A stretch of 35,919 nt of DNA from Draconibacterium orientale (GTDB taxonomy: Bacteria > Bacteroidota > Bacteroidia > Bacteroidales > UBA12170): positions 1 to 35,919 of the forward strand of contig DYSN01000028.1 of the NCBI GenBank assembly GCA_020718205.1, in the 5' to 3' direction. A model generated the notes under the pieces. It was not told the origin of the DNA. It did no database searches and was given only the letters and a program-made list of their open reading frames with translations. Below, piece after piece: positions 15,344 to 23,174 of the stretch; position 1 is the first letter of the stretch; every line of letters begins with the position of its first letter. A program made the position numbers and the translations under genes.

Positions 15344-16567
15344 CTACTTACTTAGAATTGAAATGGTATTAAAAATCGATTTTGATTGAGTATTTAACTG
15401 ATAAAAATACATTCCCTGAGTTAATTTCCGGGTATTCACGGTGAATATTCCATTGATTCCCTCAATATGATTTCTTAGAACTTCCTGACCTTGAATATTA
15501 AATATGGCTATTTCAACGGTTTGAATTTCGTTGGATAATTGAATGGTAAAATAATTGGCACAAGGATTTGGATAAGCTAAATCGGTAGAAACTGTATTAA
15601 CTGGAATGGTTTTAAATTCAGGTGAGCTAAATGTTACCCCGTTAATTTTTTGACCAAAACCATCGAGAATATGGGTTCCATCTATCACAGTAAATCTTTC
15701 TGTTTGTGACTGGCTAACCGATGAAGACTGTTTAATATGGATATTTACAAACGCTTCTGTTTCGGAGAATTTATAGGTTTCTAATCCTGTCCAGCCTATT
15801 CTAATCATACCATCGCTTACGTTAAAATTTAAATCTTCGATGGGGGATTCAATATTCAAAATCTCTATGGCATTTTCATTATATTCGAGCACAAGGCCAA
15901 TTCCTTTGGTCGAAATGCTGTTGTTGAAAAAGATAGGAATTATTGTTTCTGCTTCGGTCATTTCAATCAAGGCCGGATATTGCATTCTTGCCTGAACAGC
16001 GTCTTTTGGCAAATCATCGTCCATTTCTATATCTCCAAGCGATACTGTGTGTTGAGGACCTCCGGTACCTTTTTCGCCAGTTAAGGTAAATTCCCAGTCG
16101 GGCATAATCCAGTTTCCAATGGGAAAATCCTGCTGTAGAATGTAGTAATTATATAAAATGGTACTAAAGTCATTAATATTCACTTCATTATTGCCATCCA
16201 CATTGGCAGCAATTAATTGGTATTCATTTAATTCTACATTCCCAGACAAATATTCTAATAGAGTGAAGGCATCTTCTAAGTCCACAAATCCATTTTCCGC
16301 ATCGTAAGAAAACTTTGCCACATAGGATTCTCCTATGGTTAGATTATCGAAATGAAAGAAACCAGCCTCATCGGTAACAGTAGTTCCTATTAACTCATTG
16401 CTACCATTGTACAAATCAACCCCAACCCCCACCAAAATGTAGTCTGGTTGATTCACGCAAATTAAATTACAATGGTAATCGTCTGTTTGAGCAAAACCCA
16501 AAGCAGCACTAAACATGATACTGACAACAAAGGCCAGATTCAGAATAAAATGTTGAATGTTTTTCAT
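15344..16567 (-). CDS. T9SS-secreted protein with Cna-B-like, dockerin-like and cohesin-like parts
   Basis: This 407-residue protein begins with a signal peptide ending near FAQ (residue 27). Residues about 43-88 form a carboxypeptidase-regulatory/Cna-B-like fold (VTDEAGFFHFDNL). Residues about 96-147 look like a dockerin pair: EDAFTLLEYLSG, then NVDGNNEVNINDFSTIL with a DxNxxxxxxDF calcium-loop pattern. Residues about 195-300 resemble a cohesin-type beta sandwich (IPIFFNNS, GIGLVLEYNENAIEIL). Residues about 335-407 are a type A T9SS sorting domain (YPNPCANYFTIQLS, then GMYFYQLN). It should be exported by the Sec route, then by type IX secretion, to the surface or medium. A strong terminator follows. 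Function is unknown; adhesion or assembly are options. Confidence 0.8.
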   Translation of the reverse strand: MKNIQHFILNLAFVVSIMFSAALGFAQTDDYHCNLICVNQPDYILVGVGVDLYNGSNELIGTTVTDEAGFFHFDNLTIGESYVAKFSYDAENGFVDLEDAFTLLEYLSGNVELNEYQLIAANVDGNNEVNINDFSTILYNYYILQQDFPIGNWIMPDWEFTLTGEKGTGGPQHTVSLGDIEMDDDLPKDAVQARMQYPALIEMTEAETIIPIFFNNSISTKGIGLVLEYNENAIEILNIESPIEDLNFNVSDGMIRIGWTGLETYKFSETEAFVNIHIKQSSSVSQSQTERFTVIDGTHILDGFGQKINGVTFSSPEFKTIPVNTVSTDLAYPNPCANYFTIQLSNEIQTVEIAIFNIQGQEVLRNHIEGINGIFTVNTRKLTQGMYFYQLNTQSKSIFNTISILSK

Positions 16568-17045
16568 AGTCGAATGTTTTTAATTTCTCTTTATCTATTA
16601 ATGAGTGTTTTTGAAAAAATGTTACCCCTTTTTTGGAAAAAAAAGTAAAATATTTTTTGTTAAATTATTTAAATAGCTATTAATCAGGCATGTAGAATTT
16701 TAAAAAATCATCAAAAAATGCGTTTTTTTGCATTGCCATACGAGGCATGCGTGTTCGATTTCGGGTGTTTTCAGGCTCCAAAATTTGTTAATTTTGTCAT
16801 GTTTTGGCCATTTCGGCCATTTTTGCGATAAAAACCGATTCATTTTACTGAAAAATATCCGCATCTCATAAAATGCCCAAACAAGGCAATCATTCAAACT
16901 AATTTCAACAAAGCCGAAATGAAGTTGTCAGGTGTTTATTGTTAATAAAAAAATGTATTACAGAAATAATTTATTTGAAATTAATAGGATTTTTGATTCC
17001 AGATTTGTGAAAATTCTTAAATTTGATAGTTAGGGGGAAATAACT
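16568..17045. other. 478-base gene-free region between divergent genes
   Basis: This AT-rich stretch separates the T9SS protein from the histidine kinase. It contains a short palindrome TGGCCATTTCGGCCA, a nearby GGCATGCGTG, and several A and T runs. A 65-codon minus-strand reading frame (16700-16897) exists, rich in Lys, Trp and Phe, but has no family signature, no SD and no -7 box before it, so I do not call it a gene. No TAnnTTTG box was found in the proper orientation before the T9SS gene. Confidence 0.5.
17018..17025 (+). promoter_or_regulatory. Putative -7 box of the histidine kinase
   Basis: TAAATTTG matches TAnnTTTG, 20 bases before the ATG. A TTTG lies 22 bases upstream (16992-16995), slightly longer than the ideal spacing. 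A purine-rich AGGGGGA precedes the start codon. Confidence 0.5.
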
Positions 17046-17900
17046 ATGATTGATTTTAACTATGTAAAGTCCTTAGAGGCAAAAATTATAGCTTTAGAGG
17101 ACGAATTGCGCTTTAAGGAGAAAGAAGTAGATGGATTGAAAGGTGCGTTTCTGGCAAATGTGTCGCACGAAATTCGAACACCCATGAATGCCATTGTGGG
17201 GTTTTCCAGTTTGTTGAAAGATCCGGGCTTCACCGAAGAAGAAAAGGCTGATTTTATCAATGAAATCATTCAATCGAGCAATCATCTCACCGAGTTGATT
17301 GAGGATGTGATTGAAGTGGCAAATCTTCAATTCAATAAAAAAACCCAATTACTTCGCGAAAAAATAGACCCGTACCAGTTACTCTTCGAAATATTTGAAG
17401 AATATCAGTACAAGAAAGCTGCGCTCTATAAGGGGGAAATCGAGATGAAAATCAAAACCAACAAAGATATGTTGAGTAAGGAATTTGTTTCGAATCCAAG
17501 GATGTTGCAAAAAATTCTTGGAAATCTGATTGATAACGCTTTCAAATTTACTAAAGAAGGCACCATAGAGCTCAATATCGACTTTTACGATCATTACCTC
17601 GAATATATTGTAAGCGATACCGGAATAGGAATTCCCGCTGATAGATTATCGCTGATTTACAATAATTTCTGTAAGGTTTGGCGGAAAGATGGCGAAGTAC
17701 TTTACGATGGGTTGGGAATAGGCCTGTCGTCAGCCAAAAATTTTGTGGATATTTTAGGTGGTGTAATGCAAGTTCAATCGCAAGAGGGCAGAGGCTCTGT
17801 TTTTTATGTCAGCATACCCTATCAATTCGAAGGAACACCCTTGGTAATCAGCGAAAGCCGCCACAGAAATCCCTTCAAATATTTGTCCATGGGCGCTTGA
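17046..17900 (+). CDS. Soluble minimal histidine kinase
   Basis: This 284-residue protein has an N-terminal coiled coil (residues about 8-32). The HisKA dimerisation helix carries the phospho-acceptor His in SHEIRTPMNAI (about residues 40-50). The HATPase domain shows the N box NLIDNAFKFT, G1 DTGIGIP and G2 GLGIGLS. No membrane helix, PAS, GAF or receiver domain is present, so signal input must come from a partner or through the coiled coil. No response regulator lies next to it, making it an orphan kinase. The catalytic residues all appear intact, so I expect an active enzyme. The C-terminal tail beyond the ATPase domain is short, with no recognised motif. Confidence 0.9.
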   Translation: MIDFNYVKSLEAKIIALEDELRFKEKEVDGLKGAFLANVSHEIRTPMNAIVGFSSLLKDPGFTEEEKADFINEIIQSSNHLTELIEDVIEVANLQFNKKTQLLREKIDPYQLLFEIFEEYQYKKAALYKGEIEMKIKTNKDMLSKEFVSNPRMLQKILGNLIDNAFKFTKEGTIELNIDFYDHYLEYIVSDTGIGIPADRLSLIYNNFCKVWRKDGEVLYDGLGIGLSSAKNFVDILGGVMQVQSQEGRGSVFYVSIPYQFEGTPLVISESRHRNPFKYLSMGA

Positions 17901-18017
17901 GTAACTCACGCCAGATAGCCACCCTGTTACCTTTTCATTAACTAGATTGTGCAGAATATGCAATGAAAGTCAATTTCATTTCTAAAAAAATCTACTTTTA
18001 CCAAAAAAACTGTACCT

Positions 18018-18167
18018 ATGAGCGATAAATCGTTTGTTACTATAATTGTAGCCGTAGTAATAGCACATTTTATATTTGCGGTTGGATTTTTAATCTACAA
18101 AATTTATTCGACACCCAAATCGAATGATGAGCCCGATTCAAATGATAACGAAAATCAAAAGGAATAA
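18018..18167 (+). CDS. 49-residue single-pass membrane peptide
   Basis: The frame from ATG 18018 encodes a 49-residue peptide. A short polar head MSDKSF precedes one helix (about residues 7-27, VTIIVAVVIAHFIFAVGFLI) and a very hydrophilic tail rich in Asp, Asn and Glu (NDEPDSNDNENQKE). I do not recognise a family. Its stop lies 4 bases before the ATG of the sugar transporter, and the AAAAGGA at the end of the gene doubles as the transporter ribosome binding site, so the two look co-translated. A small accessory subunit of the transporter is a reasonable guess, no more. Confidence 0.6.
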   Translation: MSDKSFVTIIVAVVIAHFIFAVGFLIYKIYSTPKSNDEPDSNDNENQKE

Positions 18168-18171
18168 AAAT

Positions 18172-19572
18172 ATGAACACACCTGCCCAAAGCAATTCCAA
18201 AAACACTGTTGCCATCACCGTTCTTACATCCTTGTTTTTTATATGGGGATTCATTACCGTTCTTAACGATATTCTGATTCCACATTTGAAGAACGTTTTT
18301 AGCCTCACATATTTCCAGGCCATGCTTATTCAATTTGCCTTTTTTGGAGCTTATTTTGTTGGTGGTTTTATTTATTTTACCATTTCGCGACTCTATGGCG
18401 ATCCAATTAATAAAATTGGATATAAAAACGGTATCATCGTCGGACTCCTTTTATCTTCAATCGGTACCGCGCTATTTTATCCGGCTGCACAATTCCACTA
18501 TTATGGGTTTTTTCTGTCGGCTTTATTCGTTTTGGGGCTTGGTTTTGCGGTATTGCAAATTGCTGCAAATCCCTATGTGGCCATTCTTGGACCCGAATCT
18601 CAGGCATCAGCCCGTCTCAACCTATCACAGGCATTCAATAGCTTTGGAACCACCATTGGCCCGGTAATTGGCGGCTATCTTATTTTTGAATATTTCAATT
18701 TGGGGGCATCCGGAGCTGGCTCGGTAATAAAACCTTATCTCATGCTCACCGGATTACTTATTCTACTGATAGCTATTATAAAATTGGTTCCGCTGCCCAA
18801 AATACAACAAGAAGATTCTGCGACAAAAACGAATGGAGCACTTGCTTATTCGCATCTGAGATATGGTGCCCTGGCTATCTTTTTATATGTGGGTGCCGAA
18901 GTGGCCATCGGAAGTATTCTGGTTAGTTTTATTGGACTCGATAATATTGCAGGACTCGATGAATCCAAAGCATCGGCACTCATTGCCTTTTACTGGGGAG
19001 GTGCCATGATTGGCCGTTTTCTGGGAGCAATCTCGCTGAGCAATATGGCTGTTCAAAAGAAATATCCGCTCATGCTCCTTATAGCAATGGCCACTTTTAG
19101 TGTCATTTTCTTTGTTGTGGATACCAGGAACTCCATATCATTTGGCCAAATATCGCCCTATCTTGGTTTTATGGCACTCAATTATCTGGCATTTATTGTG
19201 GGTAAATCTTTGGCAAGCAGAACGCTTATGGTTTTTTCAATTTTCCCCGTAATGCTTCTTTTTATTGGTATGTTTACGTCAGGAAATCTGGCTATGTGGT
19301 CTATTTTGGGTATTGGTATATTTAACTCTATCATGTGGTCCAATATTTTTACACTCGCCATCAAAGGCCTGGGCGATGACACCAGCCAGGGCAGTAGTGT
19401 TCTGGTGATGTTTATTGTGGGGGGAGCCATTATACCGCCTATTCAGGGATTGGTTGCCGATATGATAGGGGTTCAGCTTTCGTTTTTTGTTCCCATGTTT
19501 AGCTATCTCTATCTGGCCTGGTATGGCTGGAAGGGTCATATTGTGAAGGCGCCTCATATCAAGAGCTTATAA
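18172..19572 (+). CDS. FHS-family sugar:proton symporter (FucP/GluP-like MFS)
   Basis: This 466-residue inner-membrane protein has about 12 helices. The opening LTSLFFIWGFITVLNDILIP and FFGAYFVGG, then LQIAANPYVAILGPE and LNLSQAFNSFGTTIGP, follow the FHS branch of the major facilitator superfamily (L-fucose permease and glucose/galactose transporters). It should import a hexose or deoxyhexose with protons; the substrate cannot be read. The ATG at 18172 is preferred over in-frame starts at 18124 because it follows AAAAGGA at 9-bp spacing and those earlier codons overlap the 49-residue gene. A second MFS gene follows after 41 bases. Confidence 0.88.
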   Translation: MNTPAQSNSKNTVAITVLTSLFFIWGFITVLNDILIPHLKNVFSLTYFQAMLIQFAFFGAYFVGGFIYFTISRLYGDPINKIGYKNGIIVGLLLSSIGTALFYPAAQFHYYGFFLSALFVLGLGFAVLQIAANPYVAILGPESQASARLNLSQAFNSFGTTIGPVIGGYLIFEYFNLGASGAGSVIKPYLMLTGLLILLIAIIKLVPLPKIQQEDSATKTNGALAYSHLRYGALAIFLYVGAEVAIGSILVSFIGLDNIAGLDESKASALIAFYWGGAMIGRFLGAISLSNMAVQKKYPLMLLIAMATFSVIFFVVDTRNSISFGQISPYLGFMALNYLAFIVGKSLASRTLMVFSIFPVMLLFIGMFTSGNLAMWSILGIGIFNSIMWSNIFTLAIKGLGDDTSQGSSVLVMFIVGGAIIPPIQGLVADMIGVQLSFFVPMFSYLYLAWYGWKGHIVKAPHIKSL

Positions 19573-19613
19573 TCTTTCTATATCCACCGAAAAAAAATTG
19601 GTATTTGAACGCA

Positions 19614-20765
19614 ATGCGATTTAGTTGGTCCAGGGTTTTGGATATTAGCGGAGCACATTTTCTCCACGATATTTATGGTTCCTTTCTGGCTCCACTTTTT
19701 CCACTACTTATTCAAAAACTTGGACTCAGCTATTTTATGGTGGGTTCCTTGTCAGTAATTCCACGAATTCCTTCTCTGTTAAATCCCTTCATTGGAATGT
19801 GGATTGAGCGAAAAGATTTTAGAATCTTTATCAGTGTTATGCCAGCCGTCACGGTAACTGCCATGAGTCTCATTGGCATTGCTTCAAGTTATTGGCAATT
19901 GGTTATTCTTTTACTTATCATGGGCTGGAGCTCAGCATTTTTCCATGTCACGGGACCATTGCTCATCAAGCAGGTGAGTGGCACCAAAACCGGAATGGGC
20001 ATCAGCATTTACACCCTTTCGGCAGAATTGGGGCGGTCTGTGGGACCAATAATCATTGTATCGGCAGTTTCGTGGTGGGGATTGGAAGGCACCATTCGCA
20101 TCATTCCCATTGGACTTCTCGCCAGTTTCCTTTTATTTCTGCGACTCCGAAGAATCGAACCGATTAACAATTCCCTGGAACCTCCAACTGTTTCACACAG
20201 AGCACTTTTAACAAAACTTAGAGGCTTTTATGGCTATATTGCCGCTTATATTTTCAGTCAGGGTTTATTAAAAGCCTTGCTGGTTACTTTTCTTCCTGCT
20301 TACTATACCTCGGAAGGTGAAAGCTTGTGGTTTGCTGCTTATACGCTCTCCATTTTCGAATTGGCGGGAGCAGCCGGAAGCTTTATCTCGGGCTCGGTTT
20401 CCGATAAAATTGGCCGGGGAAAAACACTCGTTACCATATCGATTCTGGTTCCTCTCATTATGATTGCTTTTGTTTTTACCAATTCATGGATAAATATTGG
20501 AGTATTGTTACTCATGGGACTCGTTATTTTTGGTTCTGCTCCCGTTTTTTTGGCTCTGATTCAAGAGGTTGGTGTTCAAAGACCAGGCTTTTCGACAGGC
20601 GTTTATATGACGGTGAATTTTGTGATGGGGGCTTTGGCTACGCTTATTGTTGGAATTCTGGCAGATATTTATGGATTGAAACAAATATTTTTTATTTCCC
20701 CGCTATTTGCCATAATTACCATTCCTTTCGCATTAAAAATCAAATATTTAAGCGCTAAATTATAA
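19614..20765 (+). CDS. MFS transporter, Fsr (fosmidomycin resistance)-like
   Basis: This 383-residue protein has about 12 membrane helices. The N-terminal motif HFLHDIYGSFLAPLFPLL and GWSSAFFHVTGPLLIKQVSG, plus SAELGRSVGP, resemble the Fsr/YfiS-like group of drug exporters. A motif-A-like loop SGSVSDKIGRGKTL lies after the sixth to seventh helix. Actual substrate is unknown; 'Fsr-like' describes sequence style only. The open frame starts at a TTG (19605); the ATG at 19614 is chosen. It follows the sugar transporter by 41 bases without a terminator, so they may be co-transcribed. Confidence 0.82.
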   Translation: MRFSWSRVLDISGAHFLHDIYGSFLAPLFPLLIQKLGLSYFMVGSLSVIPRIPSLLNPFIGMWIERKDFRIFISVMPAVTVTAMSLIGIASSYWQLVILLLIMGWSSAFFHVTGPLLIKQVSGTKTGMGISIYTLSAELGRSVGPIIIVSAVSWWGLEGTIRIIPIGLLASFLLFLRLRRIEPINNSLEPPTVSHRALLTKLRGFYGYIAAYIFSQGLLKALLVTFLPAYYTSEGESLWFAAYTLSIFELAGAAGSFISGSVSDKIGRGKTLVTISILVPLIMIAFVFTNSWINIGVLLLMGLVIFGSAPVFLALIQEVGVQRPGFSTGVYMTVNFVMGALATLIVGILADIYGLKQIFFISPLFAIITIPFALKIKYLSAKL

Positions 20766-20858
20766 GTAGTAATCATCCCTGTTTAGGTACTTTCCCAGTA
20801 AAATTTTGAATAATATCTTTCGTCGCGGGGAATCCTTTGCAACCATCGAATAAAGAAA

Positions 20859-20887
20859 TTGTATTTGAAGCAAATGAATTAAATTTG
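20859..20887 (+). promoter_or_regulatory. Putative promoter of the ECF sigma operon
   Basis: TTG (20859-20861), an 18-base spacer and TAAATTTG (20880-20887) fit the Bacteroidota primary-sigma promoter, giving a leader of about 33 bases. A GGGGAATCC a little upstream (about 20827-20835) might be a -35 element for the ECF factor itself, but this is a guess. Confidence 0.55.
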
Positions 20888-20926
20888 ATTTGTTTAACAG
20901 CCATTAAGAGTGCTTAAAATTATTTT

Positions 20927-21469
20927 ATGCTGAATCCGGAGATTCATAAACCCATCATTGAAAAATGTAAGCAAGGCGACAGGCGTGCTCAGTTTGAATT
21001 GTTCAAATTGTACAATAAAGCCATGTACAATACCTGCTGTAGAATGATGAATCACCATGAGGATGCCCAGGATATGCTGCAGGACTCTTTTTCGGATGCT
21101 TTTAGAAAATTGGACAGCTTTGTTTACAACAGCACCTTTGGAGCCTGGCTAAAAAGAATCGTGGTTAATCACTGCATTAATGAGCTCAAACGAAAAAAGC
21201 TGGATTTAAAGTATTGCGAAGATTTTCCGGCGCAGCATGATGAAGATGAGAAACCGGTTGAACTATCGGTGGAAAAAGTAAAAAAAGCCATGCTGCAATT
21301 GCCCGAAGGAAGTAGAGTGATTTTTTCATTGTACTTGCTCGAAGGATACGATCATGGTGAGATTGCTCAGATTCTGGGGGTTACCGAATCGAACAGCAAA
21401 AGCCAGTATATGCGTGCAAAAAGGCGCGTCTATGAAATATTAAAGGAGGAGATTTATGAAGAGCTTTGA
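20927..21469 (+). CDS. ECF-family RNA polymerase sigma factor
   Basis: This 180-residue protein has sigma-70 region 2 (HHEDAQDMLQDSFSDAFRKL, about residues 43-62) and region 4 (LPEGSRVIFSLYLLEGYDHGEIAQILGVTESNSKSQYMRAKRR), joined by a short acidic linker. No region 1 or 3 is present, which defines the ECF class. It should direct transcription of a small regulon, probably including this operon. Its 3' end overlaps the next gene by 14 bases; that gene has a strong Shine-Dalgarno sequence (AAAGGAGG) inside the sigma frame. The neighbouring membrane protein is the likely anti-sigma partner. Confidence 0.93.
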   Translation: MLNPEIHKPIIEKCKQGDRRAQFELFKLYNKAMYNTCCRMMNHHEDAQDMLQDSFSDAFRKLDSFVYNSTFGAWLKRIVVNHCINELKRKKLDLKYCEDFPAQHDEDEKPVELSVEKVKKAMLQLPEGSRVIFSLYLLEGYDHGEIAQILGVTESNSKSQYMRAKRRVYEILKEEIYEEL

Positions 21470-22028
21470 AGATTTGGAACGTTTTGTTAGAGACAACCGG
21501 GATGAATTTGACGATTTAATTCCCAACGATGACATGTTCAGTAAAATTGAAACTGTTAAGGTCACGAAAAAGACTTTGAATTGGTGGCAGATTTCGGGTA
21601 GGGTGGCCGCAGCTGCGGTGATATTCTTCGCAGGCTATAGCATTCATTATGTGGGTGGAATTTTTTCCAACGAATTCTCTGCCAACCAAAACTCACAGAT
21701 GGATTCACAAGCTGATTCTTCATTTCAGGCTTTCGTTGAAATGCAGTACTATTATGAAAATCAAATAAATATAGTTAAAACAGATATTGTTTCACTTACC
21801 GGAAACGATGAAGTGGTGCAACAGGAAATTCAGTTGGAACTCGAAGACTTGAAAACCATTTTCGACGACTTGAAAAAGGATCTCAACGACCAGGCCAACA
21901 ATAAGGAGGTTATTGATGCCATGATAATGAATTACAGAGTTAAATTGAAATTGCTGGAAGATATGAGAAATCAGCTTAATCCGCATAAAAATGAGGAGGA
22001 AAAGGATTATGAAACCGTTGATATATAG
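21456..22028 (+). CDS. Putative anti-sigma factor, single-pass membrane protein
   Basis: This 190-residue protein has a cytoplasmic-side acidic N-terminus (SFEDLERFVRDNRDEFDDLIPND), one membrane helix (about residues 47-67) and a periplasmic region. Two helices rich in Asp, Glu and Lys there are likely to form a coiled coil (QQEIQLELEDLKTIFDDLKK). I see no zinc-binding ZAS motif, so the call rests on operon position, topology and size, which match the membrane partners of Bacteroidota ECF sigmas. It overlaps sigma by 14 bases and the next gene by 20 bases. Confidence 0.7.
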   Translation: MKSFEDLERFVRDNRDEFDDLIPNDDMFSKIETVKVTKKTLNWWQISGRVAAAAVIFFAGYSIHYVGGIFSNEFSANQNSQMDSQADSSFQAFVEMQYYYENQINIVKTDIVSLTGNDEVVQQEIQLELEDLKTIFDDLKKDLNDQANNKEVIDAMIMNYRVKLKLLEDMRNQLNPHKNEEEKDYETVDI

Positions 22029-23103
22029 TTTAGTTTTAGGCACAGTCTTTTTGTTTTCTGAGGCCGAAGCCCAATCGTATAAAAGAACGAAAACATACGA
22101 TAAAACATTTGCACTCAATCAGCAAATGGATGTAAGCATAATTAATAAATATGGTGATATTCAGGTGGTTAATTGGGAGAAGGATTCGGTAAAAATTCAT
22201 GTTGATGTTGAAGTAAACAGCTCTAAACCATCTAAAACACACAAGCTTTTTTCGGCCATCGATGTGCAGTTTAGTTCATCACATTTCTATATAATTGCTC
22301 AAACCAATCTGGCCGGGCAAAATAGCTTGTGGACAGACATCACAGATTTGTCAAAACTAGTGGTTAACTCATCAACCTATACGCGAATCAACTATATTAT
22401 CTATCTTCCCATGACTTCCAAATTGAATATCCAAAATAAATTCGGGAATATTTATTTGGCTGATTTTAAAGGCGATTTGAGCGTGGATTTGTCTAATGGC
22501 GATTTAAAAGCCCATAATCTCACCGGTAAGACCAAACTCAAAGTTTCTTTTGGAGGATTAATAATCAATCAATTGGCCAAATCCTATTTAGAATCGACTT
22601 ACCTGGATGCCGAAATACAAGAATGCGACATGCTCGAAACCAACACCAGCACCACAACTCTTAACATTGGGAAAATCGGCGAACTTTCCATGAATTCTGC
22701 TCATGATAAATACTATTTAGGCGATGTAAGAACAATCTCCGGCACCAGTAGATTCAATTTCTTAAAAATAAACCAGCTTCAAGGTAGCATAGACATTATT
22801 CAAAAATTTGGAACCATCCATATCAAAGAATTAAATGAAGATTTGGAAAAATTTAAGCTTAGTACTTATAAAACCGATATCCATCTGAGCCTTGCCAATT
22901 CCCGGTCTTATATGATTGATATCAGGTATGTGAAGCCTCCTGTTATTCAATACCCCACCGTTATTTTGGAACGTAAGGAAGAAATGATAGATGCTGCTAC
23001 TGCATTGCAATCTATTACACTGAAGCTTGGACTGCCAACGGCCAAACCATTTCCATTAAATATTCAGGCTGAAGAAGGAAATATTTTCATGAATTTGAAA
23101 TAG
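22009..23103 (+). CDS. Exported DUF4097-like beta-repeat protein
   Basis: This 364-residue protein has a Sec signal peptide (MKPLIYSLVLGTVFLFSEAEAQ, cleavage near AEA). Repeated beta-strand turns follow, such as INKYGDIQVVNW, NKFGNIYLADF and QKFGTIHIKEL, spaced as in the DUF4097/adhesin-like right-handed beta structures found in Bacteroidota ECF operons. The start at 22009 is chosen over 21991 because it follows AGGAGGAAAAGG and opens directly on the signal peptide. It should be periplasmic or at the outer membrane. Its function is unknown. Confidence 0.75.
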   Translation: MKPLIYSLVLGTVFLFSEAEAQSYKRTKTYDKTFALNQQMDVSIINKYGDIQVVNWEKDSVKIHVDVEVNSSKPSKTHKLFSAIDVQFSSSHFYIIAQTNLAGQNSLWTDITDLSKLVVNSSTYTRINYIIYLPMTSKLNIQNKFGNIYLADFKGDLSVDLSNGDLKAHNLTGKTKLKVSFGGLIINQLAKSYLESTYLDAEIQECDMLETNTSTTTLNIGKIGELSMNSAHDKYYLGDVRTISGTSRFNFLKINQLQGSIDIIQKFGTIHIKELNEDLEKFKLSTYKTDIHLSLANSRSYMIDIRYVKPPVIQYPTVILERKEEMIDAATALQSITLKLGLPTAKPFPLNIQAEEGNIFMNLK

Positions 23104-23174
23104 CATTGCAACCCTTATGTAAATACCTTGTATTTGCAATAAAATAATATTCAAACATTTTTATTTTTAAATAT

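Noticed and set aside
16700..16897. 65-codon minus-strand frame
   Set aside because: No SD, no promoter box, odd composition and no recognisable motif; kept only as a note in the gap entry.
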